Positions 36,043 through 46,294 of a stretch of DNA of 64,000 nucleotides are shown piece after piece (within the stretch, counting starts at the first letter, position 1; the number at the start of each line of letters is the position of its first letter). A program made the translations under genes and the position numbers. This DNA is from Nostoc sp. NMS9 (lineage in GTDB: Bacteria; Cyanobacteriota; Cyanobacteriia; Cyanobacteriales; Nostocaceae): assembly GCF_017114995.1 (NCBI RefSeq), contig NZ_JABXKL010000071.1:159147-223146 (forward strand), given 5' to 3'. The notes under the pieces are model-generated. The model searched no databases. It saw only the letters and a list, made by a program, of their open reading frames with translations, and was not told the origin of the DNA.

Positions 36043-37071
36043 TCAGTGGGTTTGCCATTGCAATGTCTGGGCGATGGCTCTGGTGTCTAAAATCCAGCGC
36101 TCGCCTGGCAGAATACCTCGAACAAAATTTAGCAGTTTGTTTGGGGAAAAGTCGGTTGGTGCCGATTGTGCTTGCTGTAAATCCTGCCACTCTACATCGT
36201 AGACATGAGCCACCAAAAACCCGATTACCTGATTTTGCAGCTCGATAACCAGAACCATTGGCTTTTCTGGTCGTGACTGCCGCTTCAAAAGCGGCGCATA
36301 ACCAAGCAAATGTTCCAAGTCAACCAGCCGCAGCATCTGTCCTTGCCAATTATAGAAACCTAAAATCCAACTTGGTAAGGCCGGGGCTGGGGAAATTTCT
36401 TGGCTAGCGAGATGAATAATGTCCTGTAATGAGTGGAATGGTAGCAATCCACTTCCTTGATTCCCCAAGGAAAAACGGAGAAATCGTTCCCGTTGTTCAC
36501 CTGATGTCAGCCCAGGAGCCAAGGTTGGGGTTGTTCCGGGCAACCCCAACTTATCAGCCAATATCTGGCTCATGCCTAGAAGAAGTACTTTGAGTGGTTC
36601 TTCGTTTGGTGCTACAGACAAAACAGCCATGTGGCTAACACAGCTTAACTCCGCCACTTGCCGATAAGACCACGGCACCGGACGCACAGCTGACAAAGGA
36701 ATATCGATTAAGGCAGGGGGCTTGTCCACAGGAATGCCACAAATTTCCCCAGTCCGCGTTTGAGTCAGAAGTAAGAAGCGCCCTGAAGTGTCAACCGCAG
36801 ATAGAACTTGATGCGCCTGTTGGGCTTGTACTTGCGAAATGAACTTCTGGCGCAAGTCCACAATTGTGATGGTTTGCGCTCCCAAATTAACCATCCCGAT
36901 ACCACTTTCAACTGTACTGCTGCTAATAGGGGGACAAGCCATCACCTTGAGAACTGCACCAACTGGCAGGGCAAATAAATAGTCTGCGATCGCAAAAACA
37001 ACGACTCGTAATGAGTCGCGCTCGCTCACAGCGCCAGATAATCGCTTAAACGGAAAGGGAGTGTTAAGCAT
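36043..37071 (-). CDS. Double CheW-domain protein
   Basis: A 342-aa protein composed of two CheW domains in tandem: about residues 20-165 (LRVVVFAIADYLFALPVGAV, GIGMVNLGAQTITIVDLRQK) and about 195-335 (FLRFSLGNQGSGLLPFHSLQ, WILGFYNWQGQMLRLVDLEH). CheW couples chemoreceptors to CheA. A double CheW could bridge two partners, such as the active CheA and the pseudo-CheA encoded nearby (inference). Same strand as the neighbouring taxis genes; a 139-base gap with taattcg-type tandem repeats separates it from cheA. Confidence 0.88.
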   Translation of the reverse strand: MLNTPFPFKRLSGAVSERDSLRVVVFAIADYLFALPVGAVLKVMACPPISSSTVESGIGMVNLGAQTITIVDLRQKFISQVQAQQAHQVLSAVDTSGRFLLLTQTRTGEICGIPVDKPPALIDIPLSAVRPVPWSYRQVAELSCVSHMAVLSVAPNEEPLKVLLLGMSQILADKLGLPGTTPTLAPGLTSGEQRERFLRFSLGNQGSGLLPFHSLQDIIHLASQEISPAPALPSWILGFYNWQGQMLRLVDLEHLLGYAPLLKRQSRPEKPMVLVIELQNQVIGFLVAHVYDVEWQDLQQAQSAPTDFSPNKLLNFVRGILPGERWILDTRAIAQTLQWQTH

Positions 37072-37077
37072 AAATAC

Positions 37078-37148
37078 TAATTCGTAATTCGTAATTCGTA
37101 ATGACGCTCGAAGACTTGCTAACCTGCGCTAACGTAATTCGTAATTAA
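37078..37148. repeat. Tandem repeat (aattcgt) between the double-CheW and CheA genes
   Basis: Three copies of a 9-base unit (aattcgtaa-like), a spacer, and two more copies. Another STRR-like family inside the taxis cluster. Confidence 0.65.
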
Positions 37149-37210
37149 GAAAGTCAGATATGGCATGGCTTTCGGGGTTTGAATGTGTTGCCTCATTTTA
37201 GAGAATTGGG

Positions 37211-40200
37211 CTAAGGGGTGTTAAGCAGTTCAGCGATCGTGGTCAGGAAGTTCTGTTCTGAATAGGGTTTGGTCAGGTAAGCTTTCGCCCCTAGAGCTAA
37301 AGCTAATTGGCGGTGCTTCTGTCCGCTACGGGTAGTCAGCATCACTACAGGAACCCCGAACAAACGCTCGTCTTGGCGACGGTGTTCTAAAAACTCAAAT
37401 CCATTCATCTGCGGCATTTCAATGTCACAAATCACTAAATCGACATCACTGTGTTGCAGCATTTGCGCGATCGCCTCTCGACCATCGCCTGCTTGCAACA
37501 CTTGATAATCGGCTTTCTGGAGCGTCTGCACCAAACTTTGCCTTTGTACAACCGAATCTTCCACCACTAACACCATCAGTCGGTTAGGTTGAGCAACGGC
37601 TGTATTGACTTCCATCGACTGTTGTTGCGGTTGCGTAGTTAGCTCGGATTGCTGCCCCTCTAGAGTAAGAACAGGCTCAGGCGCGGGCAATAGTTTAGTT
37701 GCAAGACTTGATGCCGGGGAAGTCGGCATCATATCTGTCTCCCAAGTTTGCCGAACTAACTCCAACGGGTCAACGATTAGGGTAAGACTACCATTTCCCA
37801 ACACGCTGTAGCCTTGGATGTAACTAGGTAAAGTCAGGACTCTGCCGAGGGATTTAATTACTAATTCCTGCTCGACTAAAATCTGATCGACTTGCAAACA
37901 CAGGTATTGATGCTCTGTTTCCAACAGCAGCAGAGGTTCGACGGTGTTCCGTTGTTTGACTGGAAAAGGACTTAGGTTTAAATTGTGGTCTTGGGTGAAT
38001 AAAGGATATTTGTAATCCAGCAAATTCGCAAGCGAGCGGATGGGAACTAGTTGCTGACTTTGCCCTTCTCCCCACTGCCAGAATTTTTGGATGCCTTGCC
38101 CGTGTAAAGATTGTTGGACTTGAATCTGCTCTGGCTGCGGTAATAAAACCTGGCTAATTCCTTCAGACAGCAACCCATAAGTAATACCTTGAGATTGACA
38201 AACGAGCAAGCGTGCCGTTGTCAAGCTCAGGGGCAATTGCAGGATGAAGGTGGTTCCTTGTCCTGAAATTGATCGCACCACAATCGAACCTTGTAAAGCT
38301 TGCAATTGAGTGCGAACGACATCTAAGCCGATACCACGGCCAGATAACTCACCAATCTGGTTGGCGGTAGAAAAGCCTGGTTCAAATAATAACTCTGCCA
38401 GTTGGTCTTCTGAGGCGTAGGCGGCTTGTTCGGGAGTCAGCAGGTGTTTTTCTATAGCTCGCTGCCGAATGGATTCCCAGTTTAACCCTCGACCATCATC
38501 CCGTACCTCAATAGTAGTGCGGTTGCCTTGATGATAGGCTTTAATTGTAATTGTTCCGGTTTCTGGTTTACCCTGCTGGCGGCGGGTTTCTACCGGTTCA
38601 ATGCCGTGATCGAAGGCATTGCGAATCATGTGCAGCAAGGGATCGTACAACTGCTCAGAAATGGCTTTATCCACCAGTACCTTTGTACCGCCAAGCTTGA
38701 GTTCAACAGGTTTATGATAAGTTGCTACCATCTGTTGCAGGAGGCGGGGTAATCGATTCAACACTGTTCCCAGTGGAACCATTCTGGCTTGCAGCAAATC
38801 CTCCTGCGCTCCTGAAAGCAGTTGCTTGCGCTTTCCGAGACTGAAGCGAGATTGCTGAACTAAGCCATTAACAGCCTCAATCCGTTCTCCTAATTGCACC
38901 ATGTCTTCTGTAAGATTTTGCAGGAGAATGTGCAACTCGCTATAGTTATCCATTTCTAAGGCATCAAAATTGGATTGTGCCTCGGTAGTTGGAACTGAGC
39001 GTGGAGAGCCATGTATATGTCGCTGCTTGCATTCGGGAAGCAGCAAATGTCGATCCGACCAAGTAAAAACTTTACTAAGTTGTTGTTGACAGTACAAAAA
39101 CTTTAGTAGAGTGTCCTCAGCTGCTTTGTGGATGTGGTTAGATTGCAGGTTTTGTTGGTTTTCGCTGATTAGCAATTCCCCAATTGTATGGCTGAGGCGA
39201 TCGAGCTGTTCTATCGCGACTCGGATACTGGGAAGTGATGCCGATGATTGAGCCTGGAGGCTTGGCGCTGGTGGTGGAGAGGCTGGCCGATCTGAGTCTG
39301 AGTATCGGTAACATGTCTTTGGATCTCCTATCCAGATTGATTGTAAAATCCGCTCTATGGCAGAGGGGACTACTACCGAATCCTGAGAAATAGGTTCCAG
39401 TACCTCCGGTGCTTTCGGTACGGAATTATCAGTCCGCTTCGGGAAAAACGACCAAATTGATTCCGCTTCGCTGGCACTGAGGAGAGGGGATGGCTTATTC
39501 TCAGTTGTAGTCGTTTGTGTTGGTTGGGCAGCTATCGAAACTGACTGCCCTTGCGGTTCTTGGACAGGAATAGTTATTCCTGCCCATTCTCGCAATTGTG
39601 GAGATATCTCTCCCCCTTGAGTGCGATCGCCTGCAAGTACTGCTGCTTGAGCCGCTTTAAAATTTTCTAAAGCCACCTGAGCGATTTCCAATACTTTGTC
39701 TGGATGTGCTTTGAGCGCGTTTAGGGTCGCCTGGGCAATTTCTTCCAATCCAGATAAGCCATAAGATGCTGCTAGTTCGACAAAAAATTCTGCTTGGGAG
39801 TTGAGTGTTGTTTGAATTTGTTGCGGATCTTGGCTTTGAATGTCAGCTTCAAGCTGTTGCAGATCCTGGAGTACACTCCCGGAAAAGATTGACTCTACCA
39901 CATCAAAGCCAAGTTCTTCCGAACTGGGAAGCAGAGCCTCGCGACCAAAAAAGTCGCCTAGTTTATGTTGGAGTTGGGCGAAGATTGAGGCAGTTCGATC
40001 GAGTATTTCTGCCTCATTGCAGGATAAGCCCATCAAGGTTGCACTCAATGGAGTTCGCAGGCACTCATAAGCATCTAGAAGCAAAGCACCCAATTCTGGA
40101 TCGATTTCCAATTCTGGAGCGTATAACGCTTGGAATACATCTTCCAAATGATGGGCAATTGTCTGAATAGTTTCTTGCCCAACACTGGCAGCACTCCCTT

Positions 40201-40348
40201 TGATAGTATGGGCGCTTCGCATCAAGGCATGAACTTTTTCTATTGTTTTTTCATCAAGTAGACCGATCAGATTCTGCTCAATGGTTTGCAACAACTCTGC
40301 CGCTTCCGCAAGAAAAGCCTGCTCTTGATTACTGGGATCGGGGTTCAT
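37211..40348 (-). CDS. ptxE: Hybrid CheA histidine kinase (Hpt, HATPase, CheW, REC), ptxE-like
   Basis: A 1045-aa CheA with a fused receiver. The Hpt domain has phospho-His H47 (MRSAHTIKGSAASVG). A linker, dimerisation region, then the HATPase with intact boxes: MIRNAFDHGIEP, DDGRGL, GFSTANQIGELSGRGIGLDV and GQGTTFILQLPL. The CheW domain follows, then a receiver with phospho-Asp D975 (VICDIEMPQMNG) and Lys in YLTKPYSE. All catalytic residues are present, so this is the active kinase of the cluster. Gene order PatA-CheY/CheY/CheW/MCP/CheA matches the ptx and hmp loci of Nostoc punctiforme; the CBCR receptor next door makes ptx the closer match. Confidence 0.93.
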   Translation of the reverse strand: MNPDPSNQEQAFLAEAAELLQTIEQNLIGLLDEKTIEKVHALMRSAHTIKGSAASVGQETIQTIAHHLEDVFQALYAPELEIDPELGALLLDAYECLRTPLSATLMGLSCNEAEILDRTASIFAQLQHKLGDFFGREALLPSSEELGFDVVESIFSGSVLQDLQQLEADIQSQDPQQIQTTLNSQAEFFVELAASYGLSGLEEIAQATLNALKAHPDKVLEIAQVALENFKAAQAAVLAGDRTQGGEISPQLREWAGITIPVQEPQGQSVSIAAQPTQTTTTENKPSPLLSASEAESIWSFFPKRTDNSVPKAPEVLEPISQDSVVVPSAIERILQSIWIGDPKTCYRYSDSDRPASPPPAPSLQAQSSASLPSIRVAIEQLDRLSHTIGELLISENQQNLQSNHIHKAAEDTLLKFLYCQQQLSKVFTWSDRHLLLPECKQRHIHGSPRSVPTTEAQSNFDALEMDNYSELHILLQNLTEDMVQLGERIEAVNGLVQQSRFSLGKRKQLLSGAQEDLLQARMVPLGTVLNRLPRLLQQMVATYHKPVELKLGGTKVLVDKAISEQLYDPLLHMIRNAFDHGIEPVETRRQQGKPETGTITIKAYHQGNRTTIEVRDDGRGLNWESIRQRAIEKHLLTPEQAAYASEDQLAELLFEPGFSTANQIGELSGRGIGLDVVRTQLQALQGSIVVRSISGQGTTFILQLPLSLTTARLLVCQSQGITYGLLSEGISQVLLPQPEQIQVQQSLHGQGIQKFWQWGEGQSQQLVPIRSLANLLDYKYPLFTQDHNLNLSPFPVKQRNTVEPLLLLETEHQYLCLQVDQILVEQELVIKSLGRVLTLPSYIQGYSVLGNGSLTLIVDPLELVRQTWETDMMPTSPASSLATKLLPAPEPVLTLEGQQSELTTQPQQQSMEVNTAVAQPNRLMVLVVEDSVVQRQSLVQTLQKADYQVLQAGDGREAIAQMLQHSDVDLVICDIEMPQMNGFEFLEHRRQDERLFGVPVVMLTTRSGQKHRQLALALGAKAYLTKPYSEQNFLTTIAELLNTP

Positions 40349-40363
40349 AACAGTTTTGCGAGA

Positions 40364-43300
40364 TTAGTCAACTTTGAACTGGCTAACGCTGGTTTCCAGT
40401 TGTTGTGAAGTCATCCGTAGTTCCTCGAAAGACTCGGAAATGTGGATGGCACTTTGTGAAGTCTTGCGGGCGATCGCCGAAACATCCATCATCGCCTCTG
40501 TCAATATGTGAGATTGCTGACTTTGATGGGAAACTGCTTGGGTAATTCCTTGTACCAGTCCACCAATTTCGTTGGTGGCTGCTACGATCGCACTGAGGGA
40601 ATGACGAGTCTCATCGATCAAGTTCGAGCCTTGGACAACTTGAGTAATCCCTACTTCCATTGCTTCGGTAACTTCGTTGGTGCCAGCTTGAATTTCTTGC
40701 ACGAGTCGCTCAATTTCTGTAGTGGCACTAGCCGACTGATAAGCTAGGGAACGAACTTCATCTGCAACCACCGCAAAGCCTTTGCCATACTCTCCAGCAC
40801 GGGTAGCCTCGATCGCAGCATTGAGTGCCAGCAAATTAGTTTGAGTGGCAAAGTTTTCAATCAGACTCACTACTTTCGAGATTTTCTGAGAAGCTTCACC
40901 GAGGCGTTTAATCTTCTTCGCTGTTTCAGACACGGTTTCCCGAATCTCCAAAATGCCATCTACGGTTCTTTCCATCAGGGAATCACCAGCTTGGACGGTG
41001 TTATTAGCTCTTTGAACCGCTTGTCCTACTTTTTGGGCATCAGCAGCGACTACCTGGGTGGAAGTTACCATCATTTGTAATTGTTCCAGAGCGTGTTCGA
41101 GCCGTTCTGCCTGCTGTTGAGCTTGGTCAGATAGTTTCACTACTGAGATAGTGTTATTGCTCGAAGTTTCACTCACCCTGCCAGCAGCAATCTGCACTTG
41201 TCGCACTAAATCTCGCAAACTTTGGATCGTAGTATTGTAACCATCGGCGATCGTCCCAATTTCATCTTCAGATAGGGGAGCTCTAACAGTGAGATCGCCC
41301 CTGAAGGATGGTTCCAAAGCCATGAGAACGCGTATAGCTCCTTGTTGTAGTTTTTCCCGGGCGGTGCGTTCGCGCTCTGCTGCTTCTGCTAGTTGCTGCT
41401 CTTGAATACGCACCTGTTTTAGGTAGTCTGCAAGATTCAGGGCAAGACCAATCTGGACGCTGGCTTGGTTGAGAACATCCTCCTCGGATTGCTCCCACTG
41501 GCGCGGTGTGCTATTTTGATAAACTCCCATCAGCCCCCATAGCCGATTTTCTTGAAAAATTGGAGAAATCATGTAGGCTTTAGTTCCCCACAGTTCTAAC
41601 AATTGGATGTGACATTCGTCATGACCGACAGTATATATATTGTCAACCCGCAAACTTTCTTTGCGGGCATAACGCCCTCCCTGGTTGTACTGGAGATAGG
41701 TATCTCTAACTCTGGCAAGGCTTGTTCCCACAAGCTTAGGCCAATCCCCACTCACAGACTCAACTACAAATTCTCCAGACCAATCAGGCTCAAAACGGTA
41801 AATTCCAACTCGATCTGCTTTGAGTAGCTGACGAAGTTCGTGGGTGGCAAACTGGACAAATTCCAGAACATTACCATGACTTTGGGCCATTTCTGTTAAC
41901 CGACTTGGCAGGCGATAGGAAAATCGGGCGTTTGCTACTTCCCGTTCTGCCAGTTTTATCAGTTCTTCATTCTTGCTTAAGGTTTGTTGTAAGTATTGCG
42001 ATTGCTGGACGGCAACCCCAAACTGCGTGCCGATTTTCGTTACCAAGTTGACTTCATTATCTTGCCATTGCCGCGGCCCGCTATTTTGGTAAGCTCCTAA
42101 CAAACCCCAGAGCTTGTTTCCGGCAATAATCGGGGTGATGATATAGGCTCTAATCTGGAATTGCTCTAGAATTTTCAAGTGGCACTGGGCATGACCAGCA
42201 GTGTGAATATCATTAATCACAAAGGTCTCGTTGTTGCGATAGCGTCCACCTTGGGTTTGTTGTAGGTGTTCATCTTCCCATACAGTCTTGATATCGGGGC
42301 CAACCAAAGCCACCCATTCACGACTTACGGATTCGGCAATAAACTCCCCACCCCAATCTGGATTGAAGCGATACACGGCTAGGCGATCGCATTCCAAATG
42401 CGATCGCAATTCTGGTAGGGCATTGCGGAAAATCGTATCTAGCTCTTGAGCTTGGCGGATTTTTTCTGCCAGCCGTGTCAATGCTCGTTCCCCTTCTGCG
42501 GTTCGCGCTAACTCTGCATTCTTCTTCTTGAGCTGTTCGATATACTCAATCTGTTGCAAGCCTATACCCATTTGCACAGCTAGTTTTCGCAACAGTTGCA
42601 CATCTTTGGATTTCCACTGCCGAGGGCCAGTATTTTGGTATACTCCTAAAAAGCCCCAGAGTTTGTTTCCAGTAAAGATAGGAGCGATCGTGTAAGCCTT
42701 GGCCTGGATTTTTTCTAATATCTCTAGGTAGCACTGAACGTGACCAACAGTGTAAATATCATTGACAACAAAGGTTTCATGATTGCGATAGCGTCCGCCC
42801 TGAGTTTCTTGTAAGTGCTCGTCCATCCAAATCGTTTTGATGTCGGAACCAGCTAAAGACAGCCATTGATCTTTTACGGATTCGGCAATAAACTCTACAC
42901 TCCAGTCGGGATTAAAGCGAAATACTGCTAGGCGATCGCACTGTAGTTGTTTGCGTAAACTTGGCAGCACATTCAGGAAAATTGTATCTAGCTCTTGGGC
43001 TTGGCGAATTTTTTCCACCATCCCTGTCAGCAACTGTTCCTCTTCTGCTGCTTGCGCTAACTCTGCATTCTTCGTTTTCAGTTCTTGGATGTATTCGGCT
43101 TGCTGCACGCTTAACCCCAATTGAATGCCCAATTTGGTCAGCAATCGCACCTCCTCGGAATTCCATTGGCGCGGGCCGCTATTTTGGTAAGCTCCTAAAA
43201 AACCCCAAAGTTTGTTTCCAGCAAAAATAGGGGCGATGGTGTAAGCTTTAACTTGGAACTGCTCTAACAGGTCGATGTAGCACTGAGCATGACCAACAGT

Positions 43301-45610
43301 ATAGATGTCATTAACGGCCAAGGTTTCATTGTTACGATAGCGCCCGCCTTGGGTTTGCTGTAGGTGTTCGTCTTCCCATACGCTCTTGATATCGGGGCCA
43401 ACCAGAGGCACCCAGTCACTTCCTACAGATTCAGCCATAAATTCACCACTCCAGTCAGAGTTGAAGCGATATATTGCTAGGCGATCGCATTTAAACAACT
43501 GCCGCAATTCTGCCAAGGTAGTGCGGTAAATTGTTTCTGGCTGTTGGGAATGAAGCATTCTATCCGCCATTCGCGCGATCGCGTTTTCTACTTCAGCTAC
43601 TTGTGTCATTTCTAGATTTTTTAACCGTAGCTGTTCGATATATTCAGCTTGCTGGAGGGCAATACTCAACGGTTCGGCGATCTGCAACAAAGCACCGGCC
43701 TCTTCCTCAGTCCATTTCCGAACATTAGAATTTTCATAGGCTGCTAACAAACCCCAGAGATTGCCGGCGCGGAAGATGGGAACATTGATGTATGCTTTGG
43801 CTTGGAACTTCTCTAATGTTTCTAAATAGCAAGGTGAAAAACCAGCAGCAGAAATATCGTTGACTTTACGGAAGCGCGTTCCTTTGGCATACATTCCACC
43901 CTGCGTTTCCTTCAGATAGGTATCGGCATCAAGTTTAACAGGGGAGCCATAATCCTTAACATTGCAACGCTCTGAAGATATCAGACCTGTTTTTAAAATG
44001 CTGTCTTGTTCCTGCATCTCCAACAGTGACGACCAACCAGCAGCCACAGATTCAGCGATAATTTCTCCACTCCAATCTGGATAAAATTGATAAACGACAA
44101 CGCGATCGCATTTTAAAAATCGACGCAACTCTTGGGTTGCAGTGCGGAAAAGGGTGCGAAGATCCATTGCTTGCCCAATCTTTTCAATGATGCCGAAAAC
44201 AGTACGTTCTCGTTCCACAAGTTTGGCTGACTCCTCAGAGCGGTGAGAAAGTTGTTGCTGATATTGCAACTGTTGAATACCAATACTAGATAGAGATGCA
44301 ACCTGCACCATTAGTCGAACTTCACTATCTTTCCACTGACGAGGCTGAGAATTTTGATAGGCAGCGAGTAAGCCCCACAACTGTTCTCCCTGGAAGATGG
44401 CAACAATAATGTATGCTTTGGCTTGATAGGTTTCTAAAACTTTGATATAGCAGTCAGAAAAACCAGCACTGTAGATATCATTAGTGACTCGATAAATCTG
44501 TCCGCGATGGAAAGTTTTGCCTTGGGTGTGCTGAATGTGGCTATCTGCACTGGGCGATCGCCCTGTTGTCCCAGCCAATCCCCCTTCGTCTGCAAAGTTC
44601 CTAACACTGCAATAGTTAACGTTCTTGACAATTGCTGGGTTGTTTCGCTGTTCTTCTAATAGAGAAACCCACTCAGATCCAACAGATTCAGCCACAAATT
44701 CCCCACTCCAATCTGGCTGGAAACGATAAATTGCTACGCGATCGCATTTTAGTGACTGTCGCACTTCTTGGGTGGCAACGCGAAAGATGGTATCCAAATC
44801 TTTGGACTGGAGAATTTTATTCGCTACACCGACCAGGATTTGGTCTTTTTCCACTTCTTGTTGCAACGTAGCCTGAATCGCGGCAACTTGCAGTTGCACT
44901 TCTAATTCCTGCTCGATCAATTTTAGTAACCGAATTTCAGGATTTTGCCACTGGCGAGCAGCAGTGCATTGCTGCACTACCAACAAACCCCAAATCTCAT
45001 CTTTTCCTAAGATCGGCAAACTCACACTAGCTCTTACCTGAAACCGATCCACGAGCTGCTTTTGGTAAGGGGACAAGCCAGCAGTGTAGGTATCGGCGAT
45101 CGCGACTAATTTTTCTTGTTGATAAAGCTTGGCAGAACCTAACCCAAAAGTGACGGCGGGCAGTTTTTCCTTCAGCATTGGGGTAAAGCCATCCCTCATC
45201 GCCTCCGCAGCAACTATCCCCAGCGTCGGATTCGTAAACTGATACAGCACCACGCGATCGGCTTGCAGTGAGCTTTGTACCTCCATGACAACAGTAGCGA
45301 GCAAGGTATCTAGATCGGAAAATTGACGGATTTTGCTAGTGATCGCCTGTACTTGCTCTACCTCTAATCCATCTCCTCCGTCTTGATATGACAACACACT
45401 TACCAGTTCTTTTAACTTGCGGATTCTCTCTCGCAATGGTCCTGTTTCCACCCAATCAGCTTGATCCAGTTCAGTTCGCAATTCTTCTAAAGCGGAGGTG
45501 ATTTGCTGTTTTGCTGGTACATCAACGGTATGCCCGTTATCGGTTTCCTTATAACCGTTGCTGGAATTTGAGCGAGGTTGGCTGGGTGTAAGATTGTGTT
45601 GCGCTACCAT
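40364..45610 (-). CDS. ptxD: Seven-GAF cyanobacteriochrome methyl-accepting protein, PtxD-like photoreceptor
   Basis: A 1748-aa soluble chemoreceptor. It has seven tandem phytochrome-type GAF domains, a HAMP region (about 1430-1480) and a full methyl-accepting signalling domain (NLLALNAAIEATRAGEYGKG, then FAVVADEVR). GAF1 has Tyr/Gln where the bilin Cys would be. GAF2 to GAF7 carry it at C387, C594, C777, C960, C1143 and C1333, followed by Tyr (GAF2-5) or His (GAF6-7). GAF2 and GAF3 have an extra loop with a second Cys (VNYCSV and SERCNVKDYG), the mark of dual-Cys insert-type CBCRs. The domains are therefore likely to cover several colours. It matches the known hormogonium phototaxis receptor PtxD (from memory) and sits between cheA and cheW genes of the cluster. 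Confidence 0.93.
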   Translation of the reverse strand: MVAQHNLTPSQPRSNSSNGYKETDNGHTVDVPAKQQITSALEELRTELDQADWVETGPLRERIRKLKELVSVLSYQDGGDGLEVEQVQAITSKIRQFSDLDTLLATVVMEVQSSLQADRVVLYQFTNPTLGIVAAEAMRDGFTPMLKEKLPAVTFGLGSAKLYQQEKLVAIADTYTAGLSPYQKQLVDRFQVRASVSLPILGKDEIWGLLVVQQCTAARQWQNPEIRLLKLIEQELEVQLQVAAIQATLQQEVEKDQILVGVANKILQSKDLDTIFRVATQEVRQSLKCDRVAIYRFQPDWSGEFVAESVGSEWVSLLEEQRNNPAIVKNVNYCSVRNFADEGGLAGTTGRSPSADSHIQHTQGKTFHRGQIYRVTNDIYSAGFSDCYIKVLETYQAKAYIIVAIFQGEQLWGLLAAYQNSQPRQWKDSEVRLMVQVASLSSIGIQQLQYQQQLSHRSEESAKLVERERTVFGIIEKIGQAMDLRTLFRTATQELRRFLKCDRVVVYQFYPDWSGEIIAESVAAGWSSLLEMQEQDSILKTGLISSERCNVKDYGSPVKLDADTYLKETQGGMYAKGTRFRKVNDISAAGFSPCYLETLEKFQAKAYINVPIFRAGNLWGLLAAYENSNVRKWTEEEAGALLQIAEPLSIALQQAEYIEQLRLKNLEMTQVAEVENAIARMADRMLHSQQPETIYRTTLAELRQLFKCDRLAIYRFNSDWSGEFMAESVGSDWVPLVGPDIKSVWEDEHLQQTQGGRYRNNETLAVNDIYTVGHAQCYIDLLEQFQVKAYTIAPIFAGNKLWGFLGAYQNSGPRQWNSEEVRLLTKLGIQLGLSVQQAEYIQELKTKNAELAQAAEEEQLLTGMVEKIRQAQELDTIFLNVLPSLRKQLQCDRLAVFRFNPDWSVEFIAESVKDQWLSLAGSDIKTIWMDEHLQETQGGRYRNHETFVVNDIYTVGHVQCYLEILEKIQAKAYTIAPIFTGNKLWGFLGVYQNTGPRQWKSKDVQLLRKLAVQMGIGLQQIEYIEQLKKKNAELARTAEGERALTRLAEKIRQAQELDTIFRNALPELRSHLECDRLAVYRFNPDWGGEFIAESVSREWVALVGPDIKTVWEDEHLQQTQGGRYRNNETFVINDIHTAGHAQCHLKILEQFQIRAYIITPIIAGNKLWGLLGAYQNSGPRQWQDNEVNLVTKIGTQFGVAVQQSQYLQQTLSKNEELIKLAEREVANARFSYRLPSRLTEMAQSHGNVLEFVQFATHELRQLLKADRVGIYRFEPDWSGEFVVESVSGDWPKLVGTSLARVRDTYLQYNQGGRYARKESLRVDNIYTVGHDECHIQLLELWGTKAYMISPIFQENRLWGLMGVYQNSTPRQWEQSEEDVLNQASVQIGLALNLADYLKQVRIQEQQLAEAAERERTAREKLQQGAIRVLMALEPSFRGDLTVRAPLSEDEIGTIADGYNTTIQSLRDLVRQVQIAAGRVSETSSNNTISVVKLSDQAQQQAERLEHALEQLQMMVTSTQVVAADAQKVGQAVQRANNTVQAGDSLMERTVDGILEIRETVSETAKKIKRLGEASQKISKVVSLIENFATQTNLLALNAAIEATRAGEYGKGFAVVADEVRSLAYQSASATTEIERLVQEIQAGTNEVTEAMEVGITQVVQGSNLIDETRHSLSAIVAATNEIGGLVQGITQAVSHQSQQSHILTEAMMDVSAIARKTSQSAIHISESFEELRMTSQQLETSVSQFKVD

Positions 45611-45746
45611 AATCTTTCTTGCTATGAAGGTTGTTGGAGTTAATAAGTAGAATGCAGAGCGGAGGCTACTGACTTTTCTAGAACGGCTTCAGCGTCCAGA
45701 AGCCTTTGTGCGTCCGCCCTTGGGGTTGTGTAGGAAGCTCTGAACT

Positions 45747-46280
45747 TTAAAGAGGCTGAAGGGCTTGAATCACAACATGGGTGTCAAGTAACATCAAAGG
45801 GCTACCTTGAGAATCCACAAAGTAACCCTGCAAGAATGAGCCTAGTCGGGCAGGTAACATCGATGTCGAAATTGCTAACCGCTCTTGGGGGTCATGAACT
45901 TCAATGGTATTGACTTGCTCGACCAACAGCCCGACGGTTTGATTCTGGACTTGAACAAGCATCGCCATGCCAGAGTTACGCACACCTTCTCGCCGACACC
46001 AGTGTGTTGCTCCCAACAAACCTGCTAAATCAAGAATCCAGATCGCTTCTCCCCGCCAATTCATTATGCCTAACAAGAATTCTGCTACCTGCGGTACTGG
46101 CAAAATTTCGGTGAGTGCAACCTGAATTACTCCCCGCAAATCAGCTAATGGGAGTAACCCATTTACCTTTCCATTCAACGGAAATCTTAAAAACCTCTGG
46201 TTGTTTCCTTGGGAAGAGTTTTCAAGTCGAAATTGGCTATTCATGGGTAGCGAAGAAAAGCTATCATTGCCCTGTACCAT
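45747..46280 (-). CDS. ptxC: CheW-like adaptor, ptxC-like
   Basis: A 177-aa single CheW domain that would link the receptor to CheA. Visible features: FLRFPLNGKVNGLLPLADLR, FLLGIMNWRGEAIWILDLAG and VQVQNQTVGLLVEQVNTIEV. The N-terminus is shorter than in E. coli CheW. It lies 14 bases after ptxB and 136 bases before the receptor gene on the same strand, so these genes are probably co-transcribed. Confidence 0.9.
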   Translation of the reverse strand: MVQGNDSFSSLPMNSQFRLENSSQGNNQRFLRFPLNGKVNGLLPLADLRGVIQVALTEILPVPQVAEFLLGIMNWRGEAIWILDLAGLLGATHWCRREGVRNSGMAMLVQVQNQTVGLLVEQVNTIEVHDPQERLAISTSMLPARLGSFLQGYFVDSQGSPLMLLDTHVVIQALQPL

Positions 46281-46294
46281 TGCCCTAGTTTCCT

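Noticed and set aside
42912..43166. Several 60-90-codon frames opposite or shifted within the photoreceptor gene
   Set aside because: All are shadows of the multi-GAF coding sequence, with the long frame supported by conserved motifs throughout.
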